From contig CACZPC010000313.1 in the NCBI GenBank assembly GCA_902782985.1, positions 1 through 20,818 on the forward strand: a stretch of 20,818 nt of DNA. The letters are read 5' to 3'. The first letter of the stretch is position 1. Each line of letters starts with the position of its first letter. The DNA is from Oscillospiraceae bacterium. GTDB taxonomy: Bacteria; Bacillota; Clostridia; Saccharofermentanales; Saccharofermentanaceae. The translations under genes were made by a program, and so were the position numbers. Shown here in pieces: positions 14,179-20,818 of this stretch. The notes below the pieces were generated by a model. That model was not told the origin of the DNA, searched no databases, and saw nothing but the letters and a program-made list of their open reading frames with translations.

Positions 14179-15099
14179 ATGGAAGACATGCTTCTTGTTA
14201 CCAATAATCTTACTAAGGTTTATAAGAAGACCGCGGCCGTAAAGGGCGTGAATATTCACATACGCAAGGGTGCAATCTACGGACTCATAGGTAAGAACGG
14301 AGCAGGTAAGACCACGATCATGAAGATGCTCGCGGGTCTGGCTCGACCTACTGACGGGTCATTTGATTATACGGGATTCAGCGGTGGCAATAAGGAAGCA
14401 TTCTCCAGGGTAGGCGCTCTGATAGAATCTCCCGCGATCATGCCTAACCTGTCCGCGTACGATAATCTTAAGCTGAAGTGTCTTGCATACGGCATAGGGG
14501 ATCGTGATTATATAATGAATAAGCTTTCCATGGTCGGTCTGGAAGGCGTTGGTAAAAAGAAGGCAGGCCGCTTTTCTCTTGGAATGAAACAAAGACTCGG
14601 GATCGCTCTCGCTCTGGTGGGAGAGCCCGATTTTATTCTTCTTGACGAGCCTATAAACGGACTTGATCCGCAGGGTATAGTCGAGATCAGAGAGATGCTG
14701 TTAAAGCTCAATTCCGAGAACGGAGTGACGATCCTGATCTCCAGCCATATCCTTGAAGAGCTTTCCAAGATCGCTACGGATTATGCGATCATCAACGAAG
14801 GCGAGATCATTGAGGAATCGACAAGTGAAGAGCTGAAGACGAAGTGCAGAGATAAGATAATCATCAAGTCCTCTGACGTCTCCGGCATTGTTCCCGTTAT
14901 TGACGAGTTGAAGTTCAAAGACTACCAGGTTATAGATGAACATACCATATTCGTGTTTGACAGGATAACGGAATCCGCAGTCCTGAATATGGAGATCGCA
15001 AAAGCAGGATTTATGGTCGATTCCATAGGCGTGGAATCATCTGACCTCGAGGAGTATTTCCTCAAGGTGACAGGTTCGGGTACGGGTGATATAAGGTGA
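14179..15099 (+). CDS. BcrA/LanF-type ABC transporter ATP-binding protein
   Basis: A 306-residue ATPase of the bacitracin/lantibiotic resistance group. Walker A is GKNGAGKT (38-45), the signature is SLGMKQR (133-139), Walker B FILLDEP with Glu157, and switch His190. Where most ABC ATPases have a Q-loop Gln, this one has Glu83 in ALIESPAIMPNLS. That E-loop is an established hallmark of LanF-type immunity ATPases. The phrase LLDEPINGLDPQGI is also typical of that group. About 90 residues follow the nucleotide-binding domain, as in BcrA homologues. GGGAGA precedes the ATG by eight bases. Its stop overlaps the first permease gene by four bases, so the subunits are translationally coupled. Likely role: export or expulsion of a membrane-active peptide. 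Confidence 0.91.
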   Translation: MEDMLLVTNNLTKVYKKTAAVKGVNIHIRKGAIYGLIGKNGAGKTTIMKMLAGLARPTDGSFDYTGFSGGNKEAFSRVGALIESPAIMPNLSAYDNLKLKCLAYGIGDRDYIMNKLSMVGLEGVGKKKAGRFSLGMKQRLGIALALVGEPDFILLDEPINGLDPQGIVEIREMLLKLNSENGVTILISSHILEELSKIATDYAIINEGEIIEESTSEELKTKCRDKIIIKSSDVSGIVPVIDELKFKDYQVIDEHTIFVFDRITESAVLNMEIAKAGFMVDSIGVESSDLEEYFLKVTGSGTGDIR

Positions 15100-16052
15100 C
15101 GAAGAATCCAGCTTGCTTTATCAGATATATCAGGTCGGAACTGTATCGTGCTTCTCGGATGAAGAGCACGTACATACTCATTGCATGTCTTATGGCATCT
15201 GTAATGCTGACTACTTTTGTCCTGACCCGCGTCAACTATTCGAGTTTTATTACAGTATCTGATGACGAGCTGACCGAGATAAACGAAGGCGGCTTCTCAG
15301 TCGATGCACTGGAGTCCGGGATGAAGGTCGGCCAGGAAGCGGGAGCCAATACATATTATTATCGGGAACAGTCTTCTGACGGTAATGATGTTGATATAGA
15401 ACTGTATGGAGCAGGACTTTATCATGATGCCTGTCTGTTGACCCTTTTTGAGGAGAATGCCAGGGGTATGTATGATGCTCTTATGGCCGTAATCTTCATC
15501 GGTCTCTTTATAGGAAGTGTTTACAAGGTCGGATTTGATAAGAATTACATCATGTCAAATGCCAACAGACCACTGCTTGCTCTGGCAAGATTCTGTGTTG
15601 TGGCGATATATGATGCAGTCCTGATGATCGTGATGTTCCTGAGTACTTTGTTGTCGGATGCGATTTTTACCGGGGCGGTTACCGTGGCATGGGAAGACGA
15701 TTTCCCGCGTTATTTCCTTGTCTCTTATCTGCTGCTGTTGTCTTTCTCCGCCGTGGTCATGACGATAACAGTGGTGACAAGAAGCGTAATAGTCGGAAAC
15801 ACCATAGGTATATTCATGACTTTCGGTACGGTATCTTTGGTGTGCTCCATAGCAGACTATATCCTGATCAATTATCTGGGAGTATCAGGGGATTTCAGGC
15901 TGGTAAATCTTACACTGTCTCAGAATATTACAGTGCTGTCTATTGCGTCGGATGAGACGGTCTATACAAGAGCCGTAATATGCGGTCTGGTATACATGAT
16001 CCTTTCGCTATTATCGGCATATATCGTGATAGAGAAGAGGGACATTAACTGA
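15096..16052 (+). CDS. ABC-2 type permease subunit, first
   Basis: A 318-residue membrane protein starting at GTG 15096 within the GTGA overlap with the ATPase stop. Six hydrophobic segments are visible. The first (about residues 24-45, YILIACLMASVMLTTFVL) is followed by an acidic external loop of about 80 residues, then five helices from about residue 125 to the end. This is the LanE/LanG or BcrB layout of ABC-2 membrane subunits. Sequence conservation in this family is low, so the assignment rests on topology plus the neighbouring E-loop ATPase. The large loop is a likely site of substrate recognition (inference). Three bases separate it from the next permease gene. Confidence 0.82.
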   Translation: MTKNPACFIRYIRSELYRASRMKSTYILIACLMASVMLTTFVLTRVNYSSFITVSDDELTEINEGGFSVDALESGMKVGQEAGANTYYYREQSSDGNDVDIELYGAGLYHDACLLTLFEENARGMYDALMAVIFIGLFIGSVYKVGFDKNYIMSNANRPLLALARFCVVAIYDAVLMIVMFLSTLLSDAIFTGAVTVAWEDDFPRYFLVSYLLLLSFSAVVMTITVVTRSVIVGNTIGIFMTFGTVSLVCSIADYILINYLGVSGDFRLVNLTLSQNITVLSIASDETVYTRAVICGLVYMILSLLSAYIVIEKRDIN

Positions 16053-16055
16053 TAT

Positions 16056-16883
16056 ATGTTTCCTAATCTGGTACATCTGAGCCTGATGCGCTCTCTGAAA
16101 AGCAGATTTTCGATGATCGCTCTGATCATTCTTTTGGTCATGGCTTTATATTTTCTCATCTTCTCGCTTGCTCTGGAACGGGGAGGGATCCTCGGATTCG
16201 ATTCCGGGATGGCCAAAGAAATATATGATGTCGCCTTTGCCAACAGAGGAATGTACTTTCAGCAGGGACGTGCATTCAGTTTTATAGACTCGTGGATAGA
16301 TCTTCTCCTGATGATGAATACCATATTCGTAGTCTGTGATTACTACAAATTTAATCTTCGCGTTAATCTGGAGGGAGCCGTTCAGGAAAAATACAAATTC
16401 GTACTGGCGGATATTTCGGCTCTGTGTATATTGTCCTTTATATTCAGCATCCTCAATTCGATAACGCTCTTCTCCGGAATCCTGCTTGGAGAGACTAATG
16501 TTCTTCTTTTGGATCATCCGTTGAGAGCACTGATGATGTGTATTGCAAATGCTCTTAATATCTTCTGCAGTGTGATCGAAGCTTATGCCATAGCTCAGCT
16601 GTTCAGAAGCAAGATACTCTCCGCGATCGTCATAATAGTCGAAGGACTGGTTGCGGGATTGCTCGATATTCATATAACGGAAATGATGTCGAATGCGTCA
16701 AACGGTACGGAGAAGATATACACCGGTATTGTTCATTCCACATTTATGATGTCGGAGATGGCTTCCGGCTCGGAGACGATGGATAACTTCATTCTTCGCA
16801 TAGCTCTCATCAGTATTACGGTGAAGATACTTATAGCCTCGATCCTGTCGTTAGTCTTCTATATGTGGAGGCGGGAAAAGTGA
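16056..16883 (+). CDS. ABC-2 type permease subunit, second
   Basis: A 275-residue membrane protein with six hydrophobic segments, beginning with MIALIILLVMALYFLIFSL around residue 20. It has a shorter first external loop than its partner. It is not a sequence copy of the first permease, consistent with a heteromeric LanF-E-G-type complex of one ATPase type and two membrane subunits. The ATG at 16056 follows AGAGGG at 14 bases, and the gene starts three bases after the previous stop, so coupling is likely. Its last bases overlap the kinase start by four bases (GTGA). Confidence 0.82.
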   Translation: MFPNLVHLSLMRSLKSRFSMIALIILLVMALYFLIFSLALERGGILGFDSGMAKEIYDVAFANRGMYFQQGRAFSFIDSWIDLLLMMNTIFVVCDYYKFNLRVNLEGAVQEKYKFVLADISALCILSFIFSILNSITLFSGILLGETNVLLLDHPLRALMMCIANALNIFCSVIEAYAIAQLFRSKILSAIVIIVEGLVAGLLDIHITEMMSNASNGTEKIYTGIVHSTFMMSEMASGSETMDNFILRIALISITVKILIASILSLVFYMWRREK

Positions 16884-17788
16884 CTTTAGAGATAGTGATA
16901 ATCATATTGGTAGCACTTCTGCTCGCCGTATCACTGCTACTGATCAACAGTATGAGCCAGGTCAAGAATATAAGGGACCAGGTGCATTTTATTGCGCGAA
17001 ATGATACGAATAAGAGGGTTTCTTTCTACGGTAAGTCCAGGATCATGTCGGGTCTTGCCAAGGATATCAATAATATCATTGACAGCTATCGTGAGCGTGA
17101 AGAGAAGGTAGTCAAGCAGGATAAGGAGATCAAAGATACGCTTACCAATATGTCTCATGACATAAGAACGCCGCTTACTTCCCTCAAGGGTTATTTCGAG
17201 CTCCTGAATGAATCCGAAGATCCTGCTGAGCAGGAGAAATACAGGAATATAATCACCGAGAGGATCGATTCACTGGGGGAGATCCTGGAGACTATGTTCT
17301 TCTATACTAAGGTTTCCAATGTAAATTATCAGGTGCCGCTTGATACGATAGATATGTCCGAGATAGTCATGCAGACTCTTTTTTCTTATTTTGATGACTT
17401 CGAGAATGCAGGTCTTACGCCTGATGTCGATATTGATGAGAATCTGCGTGTCATAGGTAATGAGCAGTCTGTTAAGAGGATACTTCAGAATCTTATCAAG
17501 AACTGTCTCGTGCACGGAGATTCTCATGTAAAGATAACCCTGAAGTCTTCCGAGGTTGATGACAAGGAAGTCATCCTTACTGTCGGTAACGGAATCAGGG
17601 AGAATGACATACCCGATGCCGCAAAGGTATTTGATCGCTTTTATAAGGCCGATAAATCAAGGCATGTGGCATCGAGCGGTATCGGTCTGTCTGTTGCAAA
17701 GAAGCTCACGGAAGCTATGAACGGTACTATTTCCGCATCGTTGGAGGATGATCTTTTCAAGATAACACTGAGACTTCCAAGTGTCTGA
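16880..17788 (+). CDS. Sensor histidine kinase with a single N-terminal membrane helix
   Basis: A 302-residue kinase. The GTG at 16880 is chosen because GGAGG lies eight bases upstream and GTGA overlaps the permease stop; a GTG at 16865 has no such site. One hydrophobic helix (about residues 4-23) is followed by a HAMP-like linker with a heptad stretch. The phosphoacceptor is His93 in NMSHDIRTPLTSLKGYF. The ATPase domain has the N-box (LIKNCLVHG), G1-like VGNGIREND, F-box FDRFYKADKS and G2 SSGIGLSVAKKL. There is no extracytoplasmic sensing domain, as in kinases that read the state of a partner ABC transporter rather than binding ligand themselves. Being last in the ABC operon supports such transporter-dependent sensing (inference). 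Confidence 0.9.
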   Translation: MTLEIVIIILVALLLAVSLLLINSMSQVKNIRDQVHFIARNDTNKRVSFYGKSRIMSGLAKDINNIIDSYREREEKVVKQDKEIKDTLTNMSHDIRTPLTSLKGYFELLNESEDPAEQEKYRNIITERIDSLGEILETMFFYTKVSNVNYQVPLDTIDMSEIVMQTLFSYFDDFENAGLTPDVDIDENLRVIGNEQSVKRILQNLIKNCLVHGDSHVKITLKSSEVDDKEVILTVGNGIRENDIPDAAKVFDRFYKADKSRHVASSGIGLSVAKKLTEAMNGTISASLEDDLFKITLRLPSV

Positions 17789-17793
17789 AAAAT

Positions 17794-17823
17794 TTGCTTT
17801 TTTCATTTACAAGGCATTATAAT
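17794..17823 (+). promoter_or_regulatory. Promoter of the PAS-GGDEF gene
   Basis: TTGCTT (17794-17799) and a perfect TATAAT (17818-17823) are 18 bases apart, starting six bases after the kinase stop. No convincing terminator separates the kinase from this gene, so some read-through is possible. Confidence 0.55.
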
Positions 17824-17857
17824 GAATATTATCGTGCAGTATTGAGGAGGTCTACTT

Positions 17858-18808
17858 ATGATCAATCTCGACCCGAAGAATATGAGCCCGGAAGAAAAGT
17901 CTGAGTTGGACAGCCTTGTGCTGGAAACGATCCGCAGGTTTTCATCAGATACTGTTTATTTCAAGGATAAAGAATCAAGATTTTTGTGGAATTCCTATGA
18001 GCATTGTGCACAGGTAGGAGTCAAGGATCCCGAAGAGTTATATGGAAAGACCGACTTCGATTTCTTCCCTGAGGAATTTGCACGGCTTGCACGTGATGTT
18101 GAAGTGGAGATCATGAATACCGGTAAGCCGATCCTTAATATAGAGGAGACGCTTGAGCGCGATAATGAAGAAACACAATATTATCTGGCATCCAAATACC
18201 CGCTCTTTAACAAGGAGCACGAGATCATAGGTACATGGGGCATTTCCAAGAATATAACCGAACGCAGACGTATCCAGAAGGAGCTCGAGAGATCATATAA
18301 GAAAATGCAGACTCTGGCTCGTGTCGATGATCTGAGCGGTCTTTATAACAGAAGATATTTTTATGAGCTTCTGGAGAAGACCATAAATATCTATGAAGAG
18401 CGTAATGACGATACTACATTCACTCTGATAGCTATCGATGTAGATGATATGAAGTTCATTAATGATCAGTACGGTCAGCCTCATGGTGATAATATCATCA
18501 GACATGTAGCTTCAGCCATGACTATCAATGCTCGTAATACGGATACATGCTTCCGTGTAGGCGGTGATGAGTTTATGGTCCTTCTTCAGGACTGTGATAA
18601 GATACATGCCCTCGGTATAGCCAAGAAGATCGCCGAATCGGTATATTCAGAGGCGGTCCCCGTAGGTGACGGCAAGAGCGAGAAGGTTACCGTTTCTATC
18701 GGTATTGCCGCATACGAAAAGGGCACCGACATATCGGAGCTTATCTCAATGGCTGACAGAAAGCTCTATAAGTCAAAGCGTAACGGTAAGAATCAGGTAT
18801 CCTTCTGA
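17858..18808 (+). CDS. PAS domain-containing diguanylate cyclase
   Basis: A 316-residue cytoplasmic protein that should make cyclic di-GMP from two GTP. There is no membrane helix. Residues about 25-140 form a PAS domain with the recognisable FKDKESRFLWNS, YGKTDFDFFPEEFA and GTWGISKNITERRRIQ segments. A short coiled linker leads to the cyclase domain, starting ARVDDLSGLYNRRYFYEL. The active-site loop is an intact GGDEF at residues 235-239, and the inhibitory site R-x-x-D is present as RNTD (226-229), five residues before it, so product feedback is expected. GAGGAGG lies seven bases before the ATG. The PAS ligand is unknown. The gene follows the kinase but has its own promoter, so a functional link to the antibiotic-response cluster is only suggestive. 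Confidence 0.93.
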   Translation: MINLDPKNMSPEEKSELDSLVLETIRRFSSDTVYFKDKESRFLWNSYEHCAQVGVKDPEELYGKTDFDFFPEEFARLARDVEVEIMNTGKPILNIEETLERDNEETQYYLASKYPLFNKEHEIIGTWGISKNITERRRIQKELERSYKKMQTLARVDDLSGLYNRRYFYELLEKTINIYEERNDDTTFTLIAIDVDDMKFINDQYGQPHGDNIIRHVASAMTINARNTDTCFRVGGDEFMVLLQDCDKIHALGIAKKIAESVYSEAVPVGDGKSEKVTVSIGIAAYEKGTDISELISMADRKLYKSKRNGKNQVSF

Positions 18809-20383
18809 TCAGGCTATCGTATATTCAGTGGGAGTGATAAACTCCAGCTCCATCCTCTTTGAAATCTCGCTGATCTCTTCGGAGATCAGCTTATTTCTTG
18901 TCTCGGCCTGAGATGAAAAATCATAATCGAGATTATCGTCATAATAATCATTGGACTTAAGTGTGGAAATACCGTCCATACCTGCGATATATACATGTCT
19001 TACTCCTGTGGAGGCAAGGAACTTGAGCAGCATCAGAGCAGAATTATCGATGATCTCGGGCTTAGATGAAGAATAACTTGCGAAGTTGATAACATAATCG
19101 CCGGAGGCTTCCTTCATATTGGAAGTTGTGATGGATGCGGCTGAAGTCTTGCCGATCATCTTGGCATATCTTCTCATGTTGCTGCTGAAAACGAAGTCCG
19201 GGGTTATAAAGCCGCCGCAGAAATTGACTGCAATGGTGACAGTGTCATCGCTCGAGCTTAATTCCCTGATCTTATCTTCATATTCATTGAGGCTCTTGCC
19301 GGGAGCCAGAAGAAGGATATTCCTGCCGGTAAATCTTGCGGAAAGAGCATCCGAAGCCGCTTTATCATCGATATAATTCTCCTGATACTCGCGGTAATAC
19401 TTCTCGGCCTTATCCTTGGAGAAGGCTGCCTTATCGTCATCGGGGATGCTGTTAAGAAGTTCGCTGAATGATTTTACGGTCAGTGAGTTCTTTTCCTCGA
19501 GGTAGATAGCATAATTGGGGTGGCAGTGATAGCTGGCGGACAGATAAAGAGGAAGTGAATATCCCCAGAACTTACCGCGATAGATCTCATTAAGATATTC
19601 GTCCATGATCTGGAGCATGGGCTCGATCCTGTATTCGGTATCATAATTCTCATTCATATATTCGGCGAAAAGCTCAAGGTTCAAGTTACCTGCGCCGCGT
19701 CCCATGCCGAATACACAGGCATCTATGCAGATGTCGCGCTTGAGATTAAGCTCTACCAGTGCTTCGGCGTTGCCGAATGCCTGCTGGAGATTATTGTGAC
19801 CGTGATAGCAGAGCGTGATGCCTGGAGCCATATTATTGTCGGCGATATATACAAGCCTTAAGAACTGCTTCTTCTTGATAAGACCGAATGTATCTACGAT
19901 GGCCATGGCATCGGGCATAAGTTCATTAAAGCGCAGGATGCCGTCAATGAACTCGCTGTCACTGTATGAGTCTGTTCCTACGAAGTTGACGGAGAGTTTA
20001 TATCCGAGTTCGAGGATCTTCTTGCAGTAGATATAGGCTTCATCTGCCTTGTTTTTCTTGAAGATAACGCGGATCATGTCGATGGATGATCCGTCATAAG
20101 GAGGGATGGATTCGAGAGCAACCGGTGCGCTCATATCAAGCATTCCTACATAGATAAGACCGGGAGCTTTGGGCTCGATCACATTTTTGAAAGATTCCAC
20201 TGTCGGGAATTTGGCTACGTCGGGATCATAGGAATCACCCTTCAGAAAGCCTACTTCGTAATACTCGATGCCCGTCATGGCGATCTTCTTGCCGAAGCCC
20301 TTGATGGTATCTTCACCGAAGCGCCATTCGTTGACATAGCCTCCGTCTCTTAATGTGCAATCGAGTAAATATACATTTCCCAT
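18809..20383 (-). CDS. HMGL/DRE-TIM-type aldolase fused to a C-terminal Rossmann-like domain
   Basis: A 524-residue protein. Residues 1 to about 275 are a DRE-TIM metallolyase barrel, related to 4-hydroxy-2-oxovalerate aldolase and homocitrate/isopropylmalate synthases. It opens DCTLRDGGYVNEW (Asp8, Arg12, Asp13), has the metal-binding H-x-H as HGHNN (His194, His196), and FGMGRGAGNLNLE further on. After a helical linker, residues about 350-524 form an alpha/beta domain starting NILLLAPGKSLNEY. The loop APGKS and the later NF, SSNMRRY and VYIAGMDG segments recall MptE/DUF115-like or sialyltransferase-like folds, a tentative resemblance. AGGAG lies six bases before the ATG, and the upstream ThDP enzyme ends 26 bases away, so they form an operon. 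Reaction unknown; aldol chemistry on a 2-oxoacid is likely. The stop codon is shared with the convergent gene through TGATCA. Confidence 0.82.
   Translation of the reverse strand: MGNVYLLDCTLRDGGYVNEWRFGEDTIKGFGKKIAMTGIEYYEVGFLKGDSYDPDVAKFPTVESFKNVIEPKAPGLIYVGMLDMSAPVALESIPPYDGSSIDMIRVIFKKNKADEAYIYCKKILELGYKLSVNFVGTDSYSDSEFIDGILRFNELMPDAMAIVDTFGLIKKKQFLRLVYIADNNMAPGITLCYHGHNNLQQAFGNAEALVELNLKRDICIDACVFGMGRGAGNLNLELFAEYMNENYDTEYRIEPMLQIMDEYLNEIYRGKFWGYSLPLYLSASYHCHPNYAIYLEEKNSLTVKSFSELLNSIPDDDKAAFSKDKAEKYYREYQENYIDDKAASDALSARFTGRNILLLAPGKSLNEYEDKIRELSSSDDTVTIAVNFCGGFITPDFVFSSNMRRYAKMIGKTSAASITTSNMKEASGDYVINFASYSSSKPEIIDNSALMLLKFLASTGVRHVYIAGMDGISTLKSNDYYDDNLDYDFSSQAETRNKLISEEISEISKRMELEFITPTEYTIA
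18869..18901 (+). terminator. UUCG-loop terminator of the PAS-GGDEF gene, inside the convergent aldolase gene
   Basis: A perfect 9-bp stem (18869-18877 with 18882-18890) is closed by the very stable C(TTCG)G tetraloop and followed on the plus strand by TTATTTCTTGT. It begins 60 bases past the cyclase stop, wholly within the last 30 codons of the opposite-strand aldolase gene. On the minus strand no T-run follows it, so it should act on plus-strand transcripts. Confidence 0.78.
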
Positions 20384-20409
20384 ATTATTCTCCTGTTCTT
20401 ATGGCGTTA

Positions 20410-20818
20410 TCATTCCTCGTCGATCATGGGGACTATCATAATGTCCCTGAGTTCTTCTCTGGGGAGGAAGGGGGCAAGATCCTCAAGGGGCGGGCTTACA
20501 AGCGTGCCGTCGGCAAGGCGCTTGGTGCTGCTCTTGGGCTCCCAGACCTGAGCCGTGTCTGTGAAGATCTCGCAGAATACGGGACCGTCGAGAGCAAGTA
20601 CCTCGTCTACTGTCTTCATCATATCAGCGTTGCTGGAAGCGCTGTAGTATCTGTAACCGAATGCCTCAGCGAGCTTCTTGAACTCAGGGAAGGAGAGGTC
20701 ACCGGACTCGGGTCCGATACCGACCTTGCAATGCTCCTTGAAGAGGTTATTCTGTGTGATCCTGATGGAATGATATCCGTTGTTGTTGATAAGGAAGATC
20801 TTGATGGGAAGGTTCAGA
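20410..20818 (-). CDS. ThDP-dependent enzyme, acetolactate synthase-like (C-terminal part)
   Basis: The gene enters from the right edge of the window; only the last 135 residues are present. The frame stays open to the edge, reading LPIKIFLINNNGYHSIRITQ, then GPESGDLSFPEFKKLAEAFG. These are hallmarks of the C-terminal pyrimidine/ThDP-binding domain of acetolactate synthase large subunit-like proteins, including NNNGY next to the Mg-ThDP site. The end is VFCEIFTDTAQVWEPKSSTK and a short tail. An internal Met (20622) is not the real start. Lying 26 bases upstream of the aldolase gene, it probably forms a two-enzyme route that decarboxylates or ligates 2-oxoacids. Related pairs occur in surface polysaccharide clusters, but that setting is outside this window. 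It is unlikely to be the valine-pathway IlvB, judging by its company. Confidence 0.85.
   Translation of the reverse strand, partial: LNLPIKIFLINNNGYHSIRITQNNLFKEHCKVGIGPESGDLSFPEFKKLAEAFGYRYYSASSNADMMKTVDEVLALDGPVFCEIFTDTAQVWEPKSSTKRLADGTLVSPPLEDLAPFLPREELRDIMIVPMIDEE

Noticed and set aside
17765..17800. Terminator after the histidine kinase gene (AGAC...GTCT followed by TTTTTT).
   Set aside because: The stem has about four pairs and the T-run is separated from it by about 10 bases; this is better read as promoter sequence of the next gene.
20410..20622. A separate small 70-residue protein starting at the Met at 20622.
   Set aside because: The same frame stays open to the window edge and encodes the conserved ThDP-binding region, so this is the tail of a larger gene.

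Overview
The window looks like chromosomal DNA of a low-to-mid-GC Gram-positive anaerobe, most likely a Clostridia member (Lachnospirales/Oscillospirales type). The basis is strong AGGAGG-type ribosome binding sites, two type II lipoprotein signals, SigA-like promoters, a lantibiotic-immunity style ABC transporter with its own two-component system, and a PAS-GGDEF protein. This placement is inference; no rRNA or marker gene is present. I see no insertion sequence, integrase, tRNA, rRNA or CRISPR array.

Left part (1-4761): a TetR-family regulator (minus strand) faces away from a large lipoprotein whose C-terminal half resembles an ABC sugar-binding protein. The shared intergenic region holds a minus-strand promoter, a plus-strand promoter embedded in a dyad, and two perfect palindromes. 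Two GNAT acetyltransferases follow, convergent to each other. About 400 bases without a gene follow them, carrying helically phased GGCCGTTTTT-like repeats.

Middle part (4762-12053): a putative operon of an M13 metallopeptidase lipoprotein, a 10-TM FtsX/MacB-type permease and its ATPase, all acting at the cell envelope. Then come an unrecognised four-helix membrane protein and a UraA-type uracil permease, each followed by a clear intrinsic terminator.

Right part (12172-18808): the most unusual cluster. A saccharopine-dehydrogenase-like protein with an eroded dinucleotide-binding motif lies five bases upstream of an OmpR-type response regulator. These are followed by a BcrA/LanF-type ATPase, two membrane subunits and a one-TM histidine kinase joined by 4-base overlaps or 3-base gaps. 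This looks like a peptide-antibiotic sensing and export or immunity module with an added metabolic-enzyme-like protein, and no bacteriocin biosynthesis gene is visible. A PAS-GGDEF diguanylate cyclase comes next under its own promoter.

The end (18809-20818) is a minus-strand pair: a ThDP-dependent acetolactate-synthase-like enzyme (cut by the window edge) and an HMGL-type aldolase fused to an extra C-terminal domain. This pairing suggests surface-sugar or related ketoacid biosynthesis. The diguanylate cyclase and aldolase genes abut with zero spacing: the palindrome TGATCA supplies both stop codons, and the plus-strand terminator lies inside the aldolase reading frame.
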